Part shown: one piece after another, positions 51,538-60,517 of the stretch
Layout of the letters: every line of letters begins with the position of its first letter
Numbering within the stretch: the first letter of the stretch is position 1
Assembly: GCA_003669055.1 (NCBI GenBank)
Contig: RAYB01000001.1
Span: 1 to 64,000, forward strand
Origin: a bacterium 1XD21-70
Lineage (GTDB): Bacteria > Bacillota > Clostridia > Lachnospirales > Lachnospiraceae
Direction: 5' to 3'
DNA length: 64,000 nucleotides
The notes under the pieces: generated by a model
What the model saw: only the letters and a program-made list of their open reading frames with translations
What the model was told of the DNA's origin: nothing
Database searches by the model: none
Made by a program: the position numbers and the translations under genes

Positions 51538-52189
51538 GGCAAACCTCCCCCCGCCTCACACTCAGAGCCACACCGTCCCCGACAGGCACGATGCTGGTCT
51601 CCAATTCCGGATGGTGTTTCAGCTGATACAGATATTCCCGCATACGGGCATGAATGGTGCGGTCGCGCCGCCTGACGGCAAAACGGGACTCAAAAATATC
51701 GCCATCCTGAAACACATTGTCAGAAAAAATCACAGATCCTGCTTTTGTCAATTCCAGGATCCGCGGCAGCCAGGAAAGGTACTGCCCCTTGGCTGCATCC
51801 ATAAATACAAAGTCGTATAAGCCGGGAAGCTGTCCTAAGACCTCCCCGGCATCGCCTTCTATCATCGTAATCCGCCCCTCCATGGCGGCCTGCCGGAAAT
51901 TCTCCCGCGCCTTAGCCACCCGGGGGGCATAATTCTCAATCGTGGTAATCGTGGCGTCCGCCGGCATCGTCTGTGCCATCAAAAGGGCGGAATAGCCTAC
52001 CGCCGTCCCCACCTCCAGTATCCGTATGGGGCGGACAATCGAAACCATTGTTTTTAAAAACGCCGCCGTCTCCGGCTTAAGGATCGGCACATGCTCCTTT
52101 TCTGCCTCCCCGGCAATCCGGTCACACAGGCTCCCATGGCCGCTGTCTAAGGAACGGATGTAATCAGAAACACGTCCTGCCCCGGTCAT
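51524..52189 (-). CDS. trmR: tRNA 5-hydroxyuridine methyltransferase
   Basis: A 221-residue SAM-dependent O-methyltransferase family 3 protein (EVGTAVGYSALLMAQ motif I, DFVFMDAAKGQY, GSVIFSDNVF). The Bacillus orthologue in the same neighbourhood (YrrM/TrmR) makes 5-methoxyuridine at tRNA position 34, following hydroxylation that depends on the U32 proteins. ATG overlaps the preceding stop (ATGA) and its own 3' end overlaps the U32 gene. Confidence 0.85.
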   Translation of the reverse strand: MTGAGRVSDYIRSLDSGHGSLCDRIAGEAEKEHVPILKPETAAFLKTMVSIVRPIRILEVGTAVGYSALLMAQTMPADATITTIENYAPRVAKARENFRQAAMEGRITMIEGDAGEVLGQLPGLYDFVFMDAAKGQYLSWLPRILELTKAGSVIFSDNVFQDGDIFESRFAVRRRDRTIHARMREYLYQLKHHPELETSIVPVGDGVALSVRRGEVCHEKH

Positions 52190-52701
52190 AGCCCTTCGCC
52201 GTTTTCGGCTTCCGGCTCCTCCTCGATCGCAATCCCTTCCCCGCCGTCCCCGGCTTCTTCCGGCTGCGCACCGTCTCCCTCCGGCCCGCCGGTCTCTTTG
52301 GGCGCCGGTGTGCTTTCTTCCACTGCCTCCGGTTTCACATTGAGCTGCTGTAAAATCTCCTTGGATGTCATGGCAGTGCTCAGTTCGTAAGTGCCCGGAT
52401 ACACCTCATAATCATAAAACCACATCTGGATCCGGACCGCATACTCGTTGCGGATCAGCCCTACGTCCTTCAGCACCCGCGCCGTTTCCGCCGCATCCTG
52501 CCCCTCCGGTATGGTCAGTGCATAGCGGATCCCTGGTTCCGGATCCATGGCAGTTGCGTAGAACACCTCATGGCCAAACGCGTATCCCCGCGTCATTCCC
52601 TCTACCAGCAGAAGGATCACCAAAGCATAGATTATCAGTTTCCCGGAAACCCCGATAATTGTTCCGGTTATCGCATTGATCTCCTTTGTCATCTGGCTCA
52701 T
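52186..52701 (-). CDS. MltG-like membrane protein lacking the lytic domain
   Basis: A 171-residue protein with one N-terminal membrane helix (LIIYALVILLLVEGMTRGY) and a YceG/MltG LysM-like segment (YALTIPEGQDAAETARVLKDVGLIRNEYAVRI, YEVYPGTYELSTAMTSKEILQQL). It ends in a long Pro/Glu/Gly-rich acidic tail. The position matches yrrL (mltG) of Bacillus, but the C-terminal transglycosylase domain with its catalytic Glu is absent, so it cannot cut glycan strands in the known way. It may be a regulatory or scaffold form. Confidence 0.75.
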   Translation of the reverse strand: MSQMTKEINAITGTIIGVSGKLIIYALVILLLVEGMTRGYAFGHEVFYATAMDPEPGIRYALTIPEGQDAAETARVLKDVGLIRNEYAVRIQMWFYDYEVYPGTYELSTAMTSKEILQQLNVKPEAVEESTPAPKETGGPEGDGAQPEEAGDGGEGIAIEEEPEAENGEGL

Positions 52702-52716
52702 AAAAAACCACCGCCT

Positions 52717-54573
52717 TTACTCCACTTCCATGATAATCGGCAGAATCATAGGATTGCGCTTCATCCTCTTCCATAAAAAGTCGCTTAAGCTGTCCCGGAT
52801 AATGTTCTTAATCTTACCCCAGTCTGTCAGATGGCGGTCCAGGCAATCGGTAACCGCGTCATCGACAATGCGCTTGGCCTCGTCTAACAGATCCTCGGAT
52901 TCCCGTACATACACAAAGCCGCGGGATACGATATCCGGCCCGGCCAGCAATTGGTTGCTGTATTTTTCCAAAGTCAGCACTACAATAATAATCCCGTTCT
53001 GTGCCAGGTTCTGGCGGTCACGCAGCACGATATTCCCTACGTCCCCAACCCCTAAGCCGTCCACTAAGATACCGCCGGAGGGCACATGCCCGTTCACCCT
53101 GCAGGAATCCGGCGTAATCTCCACCACATCCCCGGATGACATCAAAAGCACGTTCTCTTTGGGGATCCCCATCGACAGCGCCAGCCCCCGGTTGGCAACC
53201 AGATGGCGGTATTCCCCATGGACCGGCAGTGCAAATTTGGGGTGCAGGAGGGCATACATCAGCTTGATCTCCTCCTGGCAGGCATGTCCGGACACATGGG
53301 TATCCTGGAAAATCACCTCCGCCCCCTTCTGGGACAGTTCATTGATCACCTTGTACACCGCTTTTTCATTGCCCGGGATCGGGGTGGAACTGAAAATGAC
53401 CACATCGTTAGGCTTGATGGATACCTTCCGATGCAGGTTGGATGCCATGCGGGACAGTGCCGCCATCGATTCGCCCTGGCTTCCGGTAGTGATCAGCACG
53501 GTCTGTTCATCCGTATAGTTCTTTAGCTGTTCAATATCAATCAGCGTGCCCTCCGGGATTTTGATATATCCCAGTTCGCTGGCCGTGCCGATGACATTCA
53601 CCATGCTGCGCCCTTCCACCACCACCTTCCGGCCATATTTGTAGGCGGAATTGATGATCTGCTGCACCCTGTCCACATTGGAGGCAAATGTCGCCACGAT
53701 AATCCGGTTGCCCTTGTGTTCCGCAAAAATCCCGTCAAAGGTCTTGCCCACGGTGCGCTCGGATGCCGTGAACCCGGCACGCACAGCATTGGTGGAATCG
53801 CTCATCAGCGCCAGCACGCCTTTCTTTCCCAGTTCCGCAAAACGCTGCAGATCCGCAGCATCCCCAAACACCGGCGTATAATCGATCTTAAAATCACCGG
53901 TATGCACGATCACGCCTGCCGGGGTGAAGATTGCCAAAGCCGCCGCATCGGCGATGCTGTGGTTCATCTTGATAAACTCCACCCGGAAACAGCCTAAGTT
54001 GATGGACTGCCCATGGCGGACCACCTTCCGTTTGGTGGATTTCATCAGGTTGTGTTCTTTTAATTTATTCTCTATCAGGCCGATCGTAAGCTTGGTCCCA
54101 TAGACCGGCACATTGATTTTCTGAAGGATATACGGGAGTGCCCCGATATGGTCCTCATGCCCATGCGTAATGACAAACCCTTTTACTTTATCTAAGTTCT
54201 GCTCCAGATAAGTCACATCCGGGATTACCAGGTCGATCCCCAGCATATCGTCAGAAGGGAAGGAAAGGCCGCAGTCCACCACCATAATACTGTCCTCGTA
54301 TTCAAAGGCCGTGATATTCATCCCGATCTGCTCCAAGCCGCCTAGGGGAATGATCTTCACCTTCGGCAAGGCTCCCCCTGCGGGATGCTTGTCCCCTTTT
54401 TTCTTCTCGGCCTGGTTCCCGTTTGTTTTTGCCTCCTTCAGTTCCGCCGCAGCTACCGGCTCCCGGCTCTCCCTTTGTTCCTTATGGTTCTGGCTTTTTC
54501 CGTTCTTTTGGTTCTTATTATTCTGGTTTTTCCCGTTCTGATTCTTCCCGTCTCTCTGATTTTCTGTCCTCAA
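52717..54573 (-). CDS. rnj: Ribonuclease J
   Basis: A 618-residue metallo-beta-lactamase/beta-CASP RNase that acts as endonuclease and 5' exonuclease in mRNA decay and rRNA maturation. The zinc motif THGHEDHIG is followed by a beta-CASP domain and a C-terminal domain. An N-terminal tail of about 65 residues rich in Asn, Lys, Gln and Glu (repeated KNQN-like units) precedes the conserved LPKVKIIPLGG. The start is TTG at 54573 with GGAGG seven bases upstream, inside the 3' end of the fur-family gene (56-base overlap). Confidence 0.93.
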   Translation of the reverse strand: MRTENQRDGKNQNGKNQNNKNQKNGKSQNHKEQRESREPVAAAELKEAKTNGNQAEKKKGDKHPAGGALPKVKIIPLGGLEQIGMNITAFEYEDSIMVVDCGLSFPSDDMLGIDLVIPDVTYLEQNLDKVKGFVITHGHEDHIGALPYILQKINVPVYGTKLTIGLIENKLKEHNLMKSTKRKVVRHGQSINLGCFRVEFIKMNHSIADAAALAIFTPAGVIVHTGDFKIDYTPVFGDAADLQRFAELGKKGVLALMSDSTNAVRAGFTASERTVGKTFDGIFAEHKGNRIIVATFASNVDRVQQIINSAYKYGRKVVVEGRSMVNVIGTASELGYIKIPEGTLIDIEQLKNYTDEQTVLITTGSQGESMAALSRMASNLHRKVSIKPNDVVIFSSTPIPGNEKAVYKVINELSQKGAEVIFQDTHVSGHACQEEIKLMYALLHPKFALPVHGEYRHLVANRGLALSMGIPKENVLLMSSGDVVEITPDSCRVNGHVPSGGILVDGLGVGDVGNIVLRDRQNLAQNGIIIVVLTLEKYSNQLLAGPDIVSRGFVYVRESEDLLDEAKRIVDDAVTDCLDRHLTDWGKIKNIIRDSLSDFLWKRMKRNPMILPIIMEVE

Positions 54574-55042
54574 CTGAATTCCTCCATATATTTTCCTGTT
54601 CCAATCTGTCTGCACATTCCCTGCAATACCCCGTCAGCTTGACTTCATGGTCCTTCACCACAAACCCCAAGGTATCATAAAGCGCCTGCTCTAGCGTCTC
54701 TAACAAATCCCCTTCAAAAGAAATCACCTTGCCGCACTCCTGGCAGATGGCATGGTGATGATGGTGGCGGCTGTCTTCTCCTGCCTCCCCCAATTCATAG
54801 CGTACAAACCCGTCGTCAAAACTCACCTTATCAATCACATTCAGATCCACTAACACCTGCACGGTGCGGTAGATCGTTGCCAGACCGATCTCCGGGTATT
54901 TTACCCTGGCCAATTCATAAATCTCCTCAGCCGTCAGATGCTCCCCCGGGCGGTCGGCAATCGTCTCCAAGACCAGCAGCCTCTGATTGGTAACCTTCAG
55001 CCCCCGCTCTCGCAATACCTCTTTAAAACGTTCCTGCTCCAT
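54518..55042 (-). CDS. Fur-family transcriptional regulator
   Basis: A 174-residue metalloregulator with a winged helix (LKVTNQRLLVLETIADRPGEHLTAEEIY, LATIYRTVQVLVDLNVI), a HHHHHAICQECGK metal site and a CRECAD second cysteine pair (structural zinc). The length and the RHHHHHAICQ form fit Fur or Zur; PerR is less likely. About 25 extra charged residues at the C-terminus arise because the frame runs through the RNase J start region. Confidence 0.88.
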   Translation of the reverse strand: MEQERFKEVLRERGLKVTNQRLLVLETIADRPGEHLTAEEIYELARVKYPEIGLATIYRTVQVLVDLNVIDKVSFDDGFVRYELGEAGEDSRHHHHHAICQECGKVISFEGDLLETLEQALYDTLGFVVKDHEVKLTGYCRECADRLEQENIWRNSVEDRKSERREESEREKPE

Positions 55043-55075
55043 ACCCCTCCGCTCTCAGCCATGGCTCCCGCATGC

Positions 55076-55351
55076 CTACTTTTGGATTTCCACATCCATA
55101 TCCTCTAAAAGTTCCGTGAAAATCCGGTACAAATACTCCAGTTCATCGTCGTTTTCCACAAACTCGTAGACCGCTTCGCTCTCCTCAGAGCCTGACACGT
55201 CTTTCAGGACATAGCATTCCCCGTCCTCTTCCTCCTGCGAATCCGTCACCATCAGGTAATTCATCCCGTTGATCCGGGTTTCCTCCAGCACATAAAAATC
55301 CACCGCTTCCCCGTCATCGGTCCGTAGTGTAATCTTCTCTTCCTGCTTCAC
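55076..55351 (-). CDS. DUF1292 protein (YrzB family)
   Basis: A 91-residue acidic protein of unknown function, with [31 protein letters not shown] and a Glu/Asp-rich body. The GTG start overlaps the ruvX stop by four bases (GTGA). The ireB-ruvX-DUF1292 order is conserved in Firmicutes. Confidence 0.85.
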   Translation of the reverse strand: MKQEEKITLRTDDGEAVDFYVLEETRINGMNYLMVTDSQEEEDGECYVLKDVSGSEESEAVYEFVENDDELEYLYRIFTELLEDMDVEIQK

Positions 55352-55779
55352 GTTGTCTTCTCCCGCGCGGCATCCATGTAGGAACGGAGGATCAGCACAG
55401 CCGCGACCTTGTCAATCACGCTTTTTCGATCCTCCCTGCGGACTCCGCTTTCTATTAAAATCTCATTCGCTTCCATAGTTGTCAGACGTTCATCCCACAG
55501 AATCACAGGCAAGCCTGTCCTGCGTATCAGCATGTCACGGAATTCTTCCGTTTTCTTTGCACGTTCCCCCACTGAGTCATCCATATTCTTAGGATAACCC
55601 AAAATAATGGTTTCAATCTGATATTCCTTGGTCAATTCCTCAATCCGCGCCAAAGTCCTGCGCAGCTTATTCTCCTCCTTACGGGTAATCGTCTCCACCC
55701 CATGGGCAGTAACCCCCAATAAGTCGCTGACCGCCACGCCGACTGTCTTTGACCCATAATCAAGCCCCAGCATCCTCAT
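55348..55779 (-). CDS. ruvX: Putative pre-16S rRNA nuclease / Holliday junction resolvase-like YqgF
   Basis: A 143-residue RNase H-fold nuclease ([19 protein letters not shown] with the first catalytic Asp, [36 protein letters not shown]). YqgF-family proteins process the 5' end of 16S rRNA. It lies between ireB and the DUF1292 gene. Confidence 0.93.
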   Translation of the reverse strand: MRMLGLDYGSKTVGVAVSDLLGVTAHGVETITRKEENKLRRTLARIEELTKEYQIETIILGYPKNMDDSVGERAKKTEEFRDMLIRRTGLPVILWDERLTTMEANEILIESGVRREDRKSVIDKVAAVLILRSYMDAAREKTT

Positions 55780-55814
55780 AAGCCGCCTAATTTCCTTTCA
55801 CACGCCCGAAAAGA

Positions 55815-55846
55815 CTGCCAGCCCGGCAACTTCATTCGGGCTGACA
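55815..55846. other. Intergenic hairpin between ireB and ruvX
   Basis: CTGCCAGCCCG pairs with CGGGCTGACAG with one mismatch and a loop of about ten bases. There is no T run, so it is probably not a terminator; it may be a processing or attenuation element between the two coding regions. Confidence 0.4.
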
Positions 55847-55871
55847 GCCTCTACTTATCCTTTGGCATATA

Positions 55872-56141
55872 TCAAAGATTCTCCTCCAGTCTCGCACCAA
55901 TATAAACCGACATCAGCTCTTCGAGGATCTCATCCCTTTCCACCTTCATAATAAGGCTGCGGGCACTCTTATGGCTGGTAATGTAGGTAGGATCTCCGGA
56001 TATAAGGTACCCCACGATCTGATTTACCGGATTATACCCTTTTTCTGTCAGAGCATCATATACCTGCTCTAAAACTTGGCTGACATCCATTTTATTCTCC
56101 TGTATTGCCTGAAAAAACTGTGTGTTATGAATTTCGCCCAT
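55872..56141 (-). CDS. ireB: IreB-family regulatory phosphoprotein
   Basis: An 89-residue protein ([60 protein letters not shown]) of the IreB/YrzL family, which in Enterococcus is a target of the IreK PASTA kinase and affects cephalosporin resistance. The ATG at 56141 is ten bases after AAAGGA; an in-frame GTG at 56150 overlaps that site. Confidence 0.92.
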   Translation of the reverse strand: MGEIHNTQFFQAIQENKMDVSQVLEQVYDALTEKGYNPVNQIVGYLISGDPTYITSHKSARSLIMKVERDEILEELMSVYIGARLEENL

Positions 56142-56254
56142 GTTTTTCACGTCCTTTAACTATTCCCCTCTATTCTATACCACTTTATGGAATTCGGCAA
56201 GGGGAATTTTTTACGATTCCTGGCTCCTTTCTAAAACCCGGCTGAAAAGGCGGT

Positions 56255-57577
56255 TTATGCCAGTATCTCCTCCGTCAGCATCCTTTCCGGAGTCACCTCC
56301 ACCAAAGTATTCGGGCAGTGCCCTTTGGCAGGAACTGCAATTTTTACGTATTCCCGCGTATGCCCAACCAGGTAAGGCACCCCGTGGACGGTAATTTCTT
56401 CCTCCAGCAGCACCTCCCGGGGGACATTTAAAAATCCCTGGCGGTATTGGAGCGACATCTCCTTTTCCAGGGCGAGCAGTTCCTCGCTGCGCCGGGTTTT
56501 GGCTGCCTCCGGAACCTGATCCGGCATTTTGGCCGCCCGCGTCCCGGAACGCACGGAATATTTGAAAACGTGCATTTCATAAAAATGGATTTTATCCAGA
56601 AAGGCTTTCGTCTCTGCAAATTCCTCCTCGCTCTCCCCGGGAAAGCCGACGATTACATCCGTGGTGATGGCGGCAGCAGGGAAAACATCCCGCAAAAGGG
56701 CACAGCAGCGGGCATATTCCTCAGCGGTATAATGGCGGTTCATCCGTTTCAGTGTCTCGTCACAGCCGCTTTGGAGGGATAAATGGAAATGAGGGCAAAA
56801 CTTTGGCAGCCCTGCAAGAGCCAGGGCAAATTCCCTCGTAATGATCCGCGGCTCCAGGGAACCCAGCCGGATCCGTGCAATGCCGTCTAGGCAGTGCAGG
56901 CGGCGGATCAGCCCCAGCAGGCTCTCCGGCTCTAAAAGGCCGATGCCGTAAGAACTCAGATGGATGCCGGTAAGGACAATCTCCTGGTAGCCAGCCGCCG
57001 CCAGTCCGGCCGCTTCCCGCTCTATCTCCTGTGGAAGGCGGCTGCGCACGCGCCCGCGGGTGTATGGGATGATACAGTAGCTGCAGAACTGGTCGCAGCC
57101 GTCCTGGATCTTGATAAAGGCGCGGGTATGCCCGGCAGCACTGCCAATATGCAATGCTTCATATTCTTTGGTATCGCCAATATTGATGATGTGCTTTGCA
57201 GTCCCCGTGCCTCCCATCCCCGCGCCGGAGGCCTGGCGGAAATACTCTTCCAATATAGGGACCAAGTCCTGCTTTTTATTGTTGCCGACCAGCACATCCA
57301 CCGCTAAATCCTTTTTCAGTTCCTCTGCAGCCGACTGTACATAACACCCGGCAGCCACCACCACTGCATCCGGGTTCTGCTTCTTTGCCCGGTGCAGCAT
57401 CTGCCGTGATTTCCGGTCTGCAATATTAGTCACGGAGCAGGTATTGACAATATACACGTCCGCCCGTTCCCGAAACGGCACGATCTCGTATCCCGCCTGT
57501 TCAAGAAGCTGCTGCATGGCCTCGCTCTCATAGGCGTTCACCTTGCAGCCCAAGTTATGAAGTGCCGCCTTTCTCAT
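56255..57577 (-). CDS. mtaB: tRNA t6A37 methylthiotransferase MtaB
   Basis: A 440-residue radical SAM methylthiotransferase that makes ms2t6A37 in tRNA. It has the N-terminal MTTase domain with three cluster cysteines (LGCKVN, NTCSVTNIADRKSRQ, AAGCYVQ), the radical SAM CDQFCSYCIIPYTRGRVRSR motif and a C-terminal TRAM-like region (VGHTREYVKIAV). It is divergent from the HPr-like gene. Confidence 0.93.
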   Translation of the reverse strand: MRKAALHNLGCKVNAYESEAMQQLLEQAGYEIVPFRERADVYIVNTCSVTNIADRKSRQMLHRAKKQNPDAVVVAAGCYVQSAAEELKKDLAVDVLVGNNKKQDLVPILEEYFRQASGAGMGGTGTAKHIINIGDTKEYEALHIGSAAGHTRAFIKIQDGCDQFCSYCIIPYTRGRVRSRLPQEIEREAAGLAAAGYQEIVLTGIHLSSYGIGLLEPESLLGLIRRLHCLDGIARIRLGSLEPRIITREFALALAGLPKFCPHFHLSLQSGCDETLKRMNRHYTAEEYARCCALLRDVFPAAAITTDVIVGFPGESEEEFAETKAFLDKIHFYEMHVFKYSVRSGTRAAKMPDQVPEAAKTRRSEELLALEKEMSLQYRQGFLNVPREVLLEEEITVHGVPYLVGHTREYVKIAVPAKGHCPNTLVEVTPERMLTEEILA

Positions 57578-57688
57578 AAAAGATCCCTCCTTTTTGGGGT
57601 AGCGCCCCCCTCACTGGTACAATATTGCCTCAATTTTGGCGGATCCGCAGCCCGGTATCCGTATCATCTGTTTTTGCAAACTTCCTAC

Positions 57689-57717
57689 TTGACTTTTCTG
57701 CCATATCTGGGTAGTAT
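57689..57717 (+). promoter_or_regulatory. Promoter of the HPr-like gene
   Basis: TTGACT (57689-57694), 17 bases, TAGTAT (57712-57717). A strong AGGAGG lies at 57781-57786, eight bases before the ATG. Confidence 0.75.
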
Positions 57718-57794
57718 TGATATAAGGCAGAGGGAGACGGGCATCCCGACGCCAACAACATAAAACATGAGCGACCATTAAGGAGGTTTTGTAC

Positions 57795-58028
57795 ATGAAA
57801 ACAGTTCGTATTTCTTTAAATTCCATTGATAAAGTGAAATCCTTTGTAAATGACCTTACCAAGTATGATGTCGATTTTGACCTGGTATCCGGGAGATATG
57901 TCATTGATGCCAAGTCCATCATGGGCATCTTCAGCCTTGACCTTTCCAAGCCAATCGACTTAAACATCCACGCAGAGGCCGGTATCGATGAGATCCTTGA
58001 TACCTTGTCTCCCTACATTATCCAGTAA
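57795..58028 (+). CDS. HPr-fold protein lacking the phosphorylatable histidine (Crh-like)
   Basis: A 77-residue HPr paralogue. The regulatory-serine region is preserved (AKSIMGIFSLDL, Ser41 matching HPr Ser46). The active-site region GIHARPA is replaced by SIDKVKS, with Asp where His15 should be. It therefore cannot pass phosphate to EII proteins, but it could be phosphorylated by HPr kinase and act in catabolite control, like Crh of Bacillus, which has Gln at that position. It is monocistronic between a good promoter and a strong terminator, implying high expression. Confidence 0.85.
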   Translation: MKTVRISLNSIDKVKSFVNDLTKYDVDFDLVSGRYVIDAKSIMGIFSLDLSKPIDLNIHAEAGIDEILDTLSPYIIQ

Positions 58029-58043
58029 AACCTTTTTGTAAGA

Positions 58044-58084
58044 ATCCGGCAAAGCGTACCAGCGGCACGCTTTGCCGGATTTTT
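58044..58084 (+). terminator. Strong terminator after the HPr-like gene
   Basis: ATCCGGCAAAGCGT (58044-58057) and ACGCTTTGCCGGAT (58067-58080) form a perfect 14-bp stem with a 9-base loop and a T run, overlapping the thiI stop. It may also end the convergent thiI transcript. Confidence 0.92.
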
Positions 58085-59264
58085 AATCGCACCATACCAT
58101 CTCTGCTGTCTGGATGGCCGTCTCTGCCATCTCTTCTAATCGTTCCTTCACACTCTCTTCGGATTTGCGGATCCGCTCCAGGTCCGGCTTGATCACCGGA
58201 TGCTTGGCCACAAAGATCGTGCAGCAATCCTCATAGGGCTGGATGGAGGTCTCAAAGGTTCCGATCTTTTGGGATATATCCACAATCTCCTGTTTGTCAA
58301 AGCCAATCAGCGGCCGGAATACCGGCATACTGCAGACCTCATTGGTCGAAGCCAAAGACTGCACCGTCTGTGACGCCACCTGGCCGATGCTTTCCCCGGT
58401 TATGAGGGCGAGCCCGTCCGTATTGCGGGCAAGGCGCTCGGCAATCCGCATCATATAGCGGCGCATAAGGATTGTCAGTTCCTCATGCGGGCACTTTTCA
58501 TAGAGATAAAGCTGGATATCCGTAAAATTGACAACATACAGGGGGATCGGCCCTGAATACCTTGCCACCAGCTTCGCCAAATCGACCACCTTCTGTTTTG
58601 CCCGTTCACTGGTATAAGGCGGGGCATGGAAATATACGGCATCGATCTTTACCCCCCTCTTGGCAATCATATACCCTGCCACCGGGCTGTCAATGCCGCC
58701 CGAGAGCAAAAGCATGGCCTTACCGTTGGTTCCCACCGGCATCCCGCCGGGGCCCGGGATCATCTGGGAATAGATATTGACCACCTTGCGGATCTCCACC
58801 CGCAGCAGTACGTCGGGCTGATGGACATCCACCTTTGCCTGGGGGAACCGCCCGAGGATGGCCTCCCCCAAGTCGCGGTTGATCTGCTCGGAATGGATGG
58901 GGTACTCTTTGTCCGCCCGCCGGCTTTCCACCTTGAATGTATAAGGCCTGTCTTGATAGACCTCCCCCATATATTCCAGCACGGCCTTCTTGATAGATCC
59001 ATAATCCTTATCTTCCATCTGCAGCACCGGGCAGATCCAGGCAATACCAAAAACCCTCTGGAGTGCCTCAATCACGTCATCATAATCGTATCCGCCCTGT
59101 GCCTGCACGTAGATGCGCCCCGATTCCTTGGAAGCCAAAAACTTCCCGTCCACTTTCTTTAGGGCATTCCTGATCTGATGGATCAGGGCATCCTCAAACA
59201 GGTAGCGGTTCTTTCCCTTGGTGCCGATTTCCGCATATTTTATTAAAAATGACTGATATACCAT
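58083..59264 (-). CDS. thiI: tRNA 4-thiouridine synthase
   Basis: A 393-residue sulfurtransferase making s4U8 in tRNA. N-terminal ferredoxin-like and THUMP domains (residues 1-165) precede the PP-loop ATP-pyrophosphatase (LLSGGIDSPVAGYM) and the QVASQTVQSL segment. The C-terminal rhodanese domain of the E. coli form is absent, as in Bacillus, where a dedicated cysteine desulfurase supplies sulfur; such a gene lies 45 bases upstream. Confidence 0.95.
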   Translation of the reverse strand: MVYQSFLIKYAEIGTKGKNRYLFEDALIHQIRNALKKVDGKFLASKESGRIYVQAQGGYDYDDVIEALQRVFGIAWICPVLQMEDKDYGSIKKAVLEYMGEVYQDRPYTFKVESRRADKEYPIHSEQINRDLGEAILGRFPQAKVDVHQPDVLLRVEIRKVVNIYSQMIPGPGGMPVGTNGKAMLLLSGGIDSPVAGYMIAKRGVKIDAVYFHAPPYTSERAKQKVVDLAKLVARYSGPIPLYVVNFTDIQLYLYEKCPHEELTILMRRYMMRIAERLARNTDGLALITGESIGQVASQTVQSLASTNEVCSMPVFRPLIGFDKQEIVDISQKIGTFETSIQPYEDCCTIFVAKHPVIKPDLERIRKSEESVKERLEEMAETAIQTAEMVWCD

Positions 59265-59309
59265 ACTTTCCTCCGTCTGGCAAGCCGCAGAAGCCTTGCC
59301 CTTGATGTG

Positions 59310-60464
59310 TCAGCCCCTTTGGTATCTTCTGAGTATTGGCAGCAATTCCTTTAATGCCTCAATGCAATAATCGATCTCTTCCTTTGTATTAAACATCCCG
59401 AAGCTGAACCGGACCGTGGAGTCTAAAAGTTTCGGCGAAAGCCCGATCCCCTTTAGGGTGCCGCTGACGCCCGGATGGTGGGCAGAACAGGCAGACCCGG
59501 AAGACACATAGATCCCCTTATCCTCGAGTGCATGGAGCAGCACTTCGCTGCGCACGCCCTCAAAGCTGGCACTGACAATCTGCGGGGCACTCTGCTCCCC
59601 CTTTTTGCTGTTGACCACAACGCCTTCCAACTCGGATATCCGGTCAGTCATATAGTCTTTCAGGCCAATCAAGTGTGCCACCTTTTCCTCATGGCCGGTA
59701 TACATCTCCCTTGCTGCCACGCCAAGCCCTGCCACGCCAGGGACATTCTCCGTACCGGAACGCATATCGGCCTGCTGCCCGCCGCCATAGATCATAGGTT
59801 TTATTTTGACCCCGTCACGGATATATAAAAAACCTACCCCTTTTGGCCCGTGAATCTTATGCCCGCTGACCGAAAGGAGGTCGATCCCCTGCTTTTTGGG
59901 GCGGATCACATACTTTCCATAGGCCTGGATGGCATCCACATGGAAAACGGTACGGGGATTTTTCTTTCTGAGCACACGGGAGATCTCCTCAATGGGTTCC
60001 ACTGCCCCCACCTCATTGTTCACATACATGACCGAAACCAGAACCGTGTCCTCACGGATTGCATCCCCAAGCTGCGCCAGCGAGATATGCCCGTCCCCAT
60101 CCACCGGCAGGAAGGTCACCTCAAACCCCAGTTCCTCCAGGTATTCCAAGGGGCGGTACACGGAAGGATGCTCAATCCCCGTGCTGATGATATGCTTCCC
60201 CAGGCGCCTGTTGGCCAGGGCTGTGCCGACCAGCGCCAGGTTATTGGACTCCGAGCCGCCGGAGGTAAACAAAATCTCCTTATCCAGCACCTTTAAGGTC
60301 TTGGCAATCTCAGACCTCGCCGCCCGGATATACTGCTCCGCCTCCATGCCGCGCCGGTGCTTGGCGGCCGGATTGGCATAATCCTCTGTCATCGCCTTGA
60401 CCACGATATCCTTTACACTGTCCAAAACCCGCGTAGTCGCGGAATTATCAAAATATGCTTCCAT
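59310..60464 (-). CDS. Cysteine desulfurase (NifS/IscS family)
   Basis: A 384-residue PLP enzyme releasing sulfur from cysteine. It has MEAYFDNSATT at the N-terminus, TSGGSESNNLAL, the PLP lysine in SVSGHKIHGPKG and the persulfide cysteine in SSGSACSAHHPG. The direct upstream position to thiI matches the NifZ-ThiI pair of Bacillus, so it likely serves s4U synthesis. The ATG at 60464 is set by homology. Confidence 0.92.
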   Translation of the reverse strand: MEAYFDNSATTRVLDSVKDIVVKAMTEDYANPAAKHRRGMEAEQYIRAARSEIAKTLKVLDKEILFTSGGSESNNLALVGTALANRRLGKHIISTGIEHPSVYRPLEYLEELGFEVTFLPVDGDGHISLAQLGDAIREDTVLVSVMYVNNEVGAVEPIEEISRVLRKKNPRTVFHVDAIQAYGKYVIRPKKQGIDLLSVSGHKIHGPKGVGFLYIRDGVKIKPMIYGGGQQADMRSGTENVPGVAGLGVAAREMYTGHEEKVAHLIGLKDYMTDRISELEGVVVNSKKGEQSAPQIVSASFEGVRSEVLLHALEDKGIYVSSGSACSAHHPGVSGTLKGIGLSPKLLDSTVRFSFGMFNTKEEIDYCIEALKELLPILRRYQRG

Positions 60465-60517
60465 TATGTTTTCCCTTTTCTTCCCCAAAGCAGCTGCCTG
60501 GCAGCCGCCCTGCCCTA

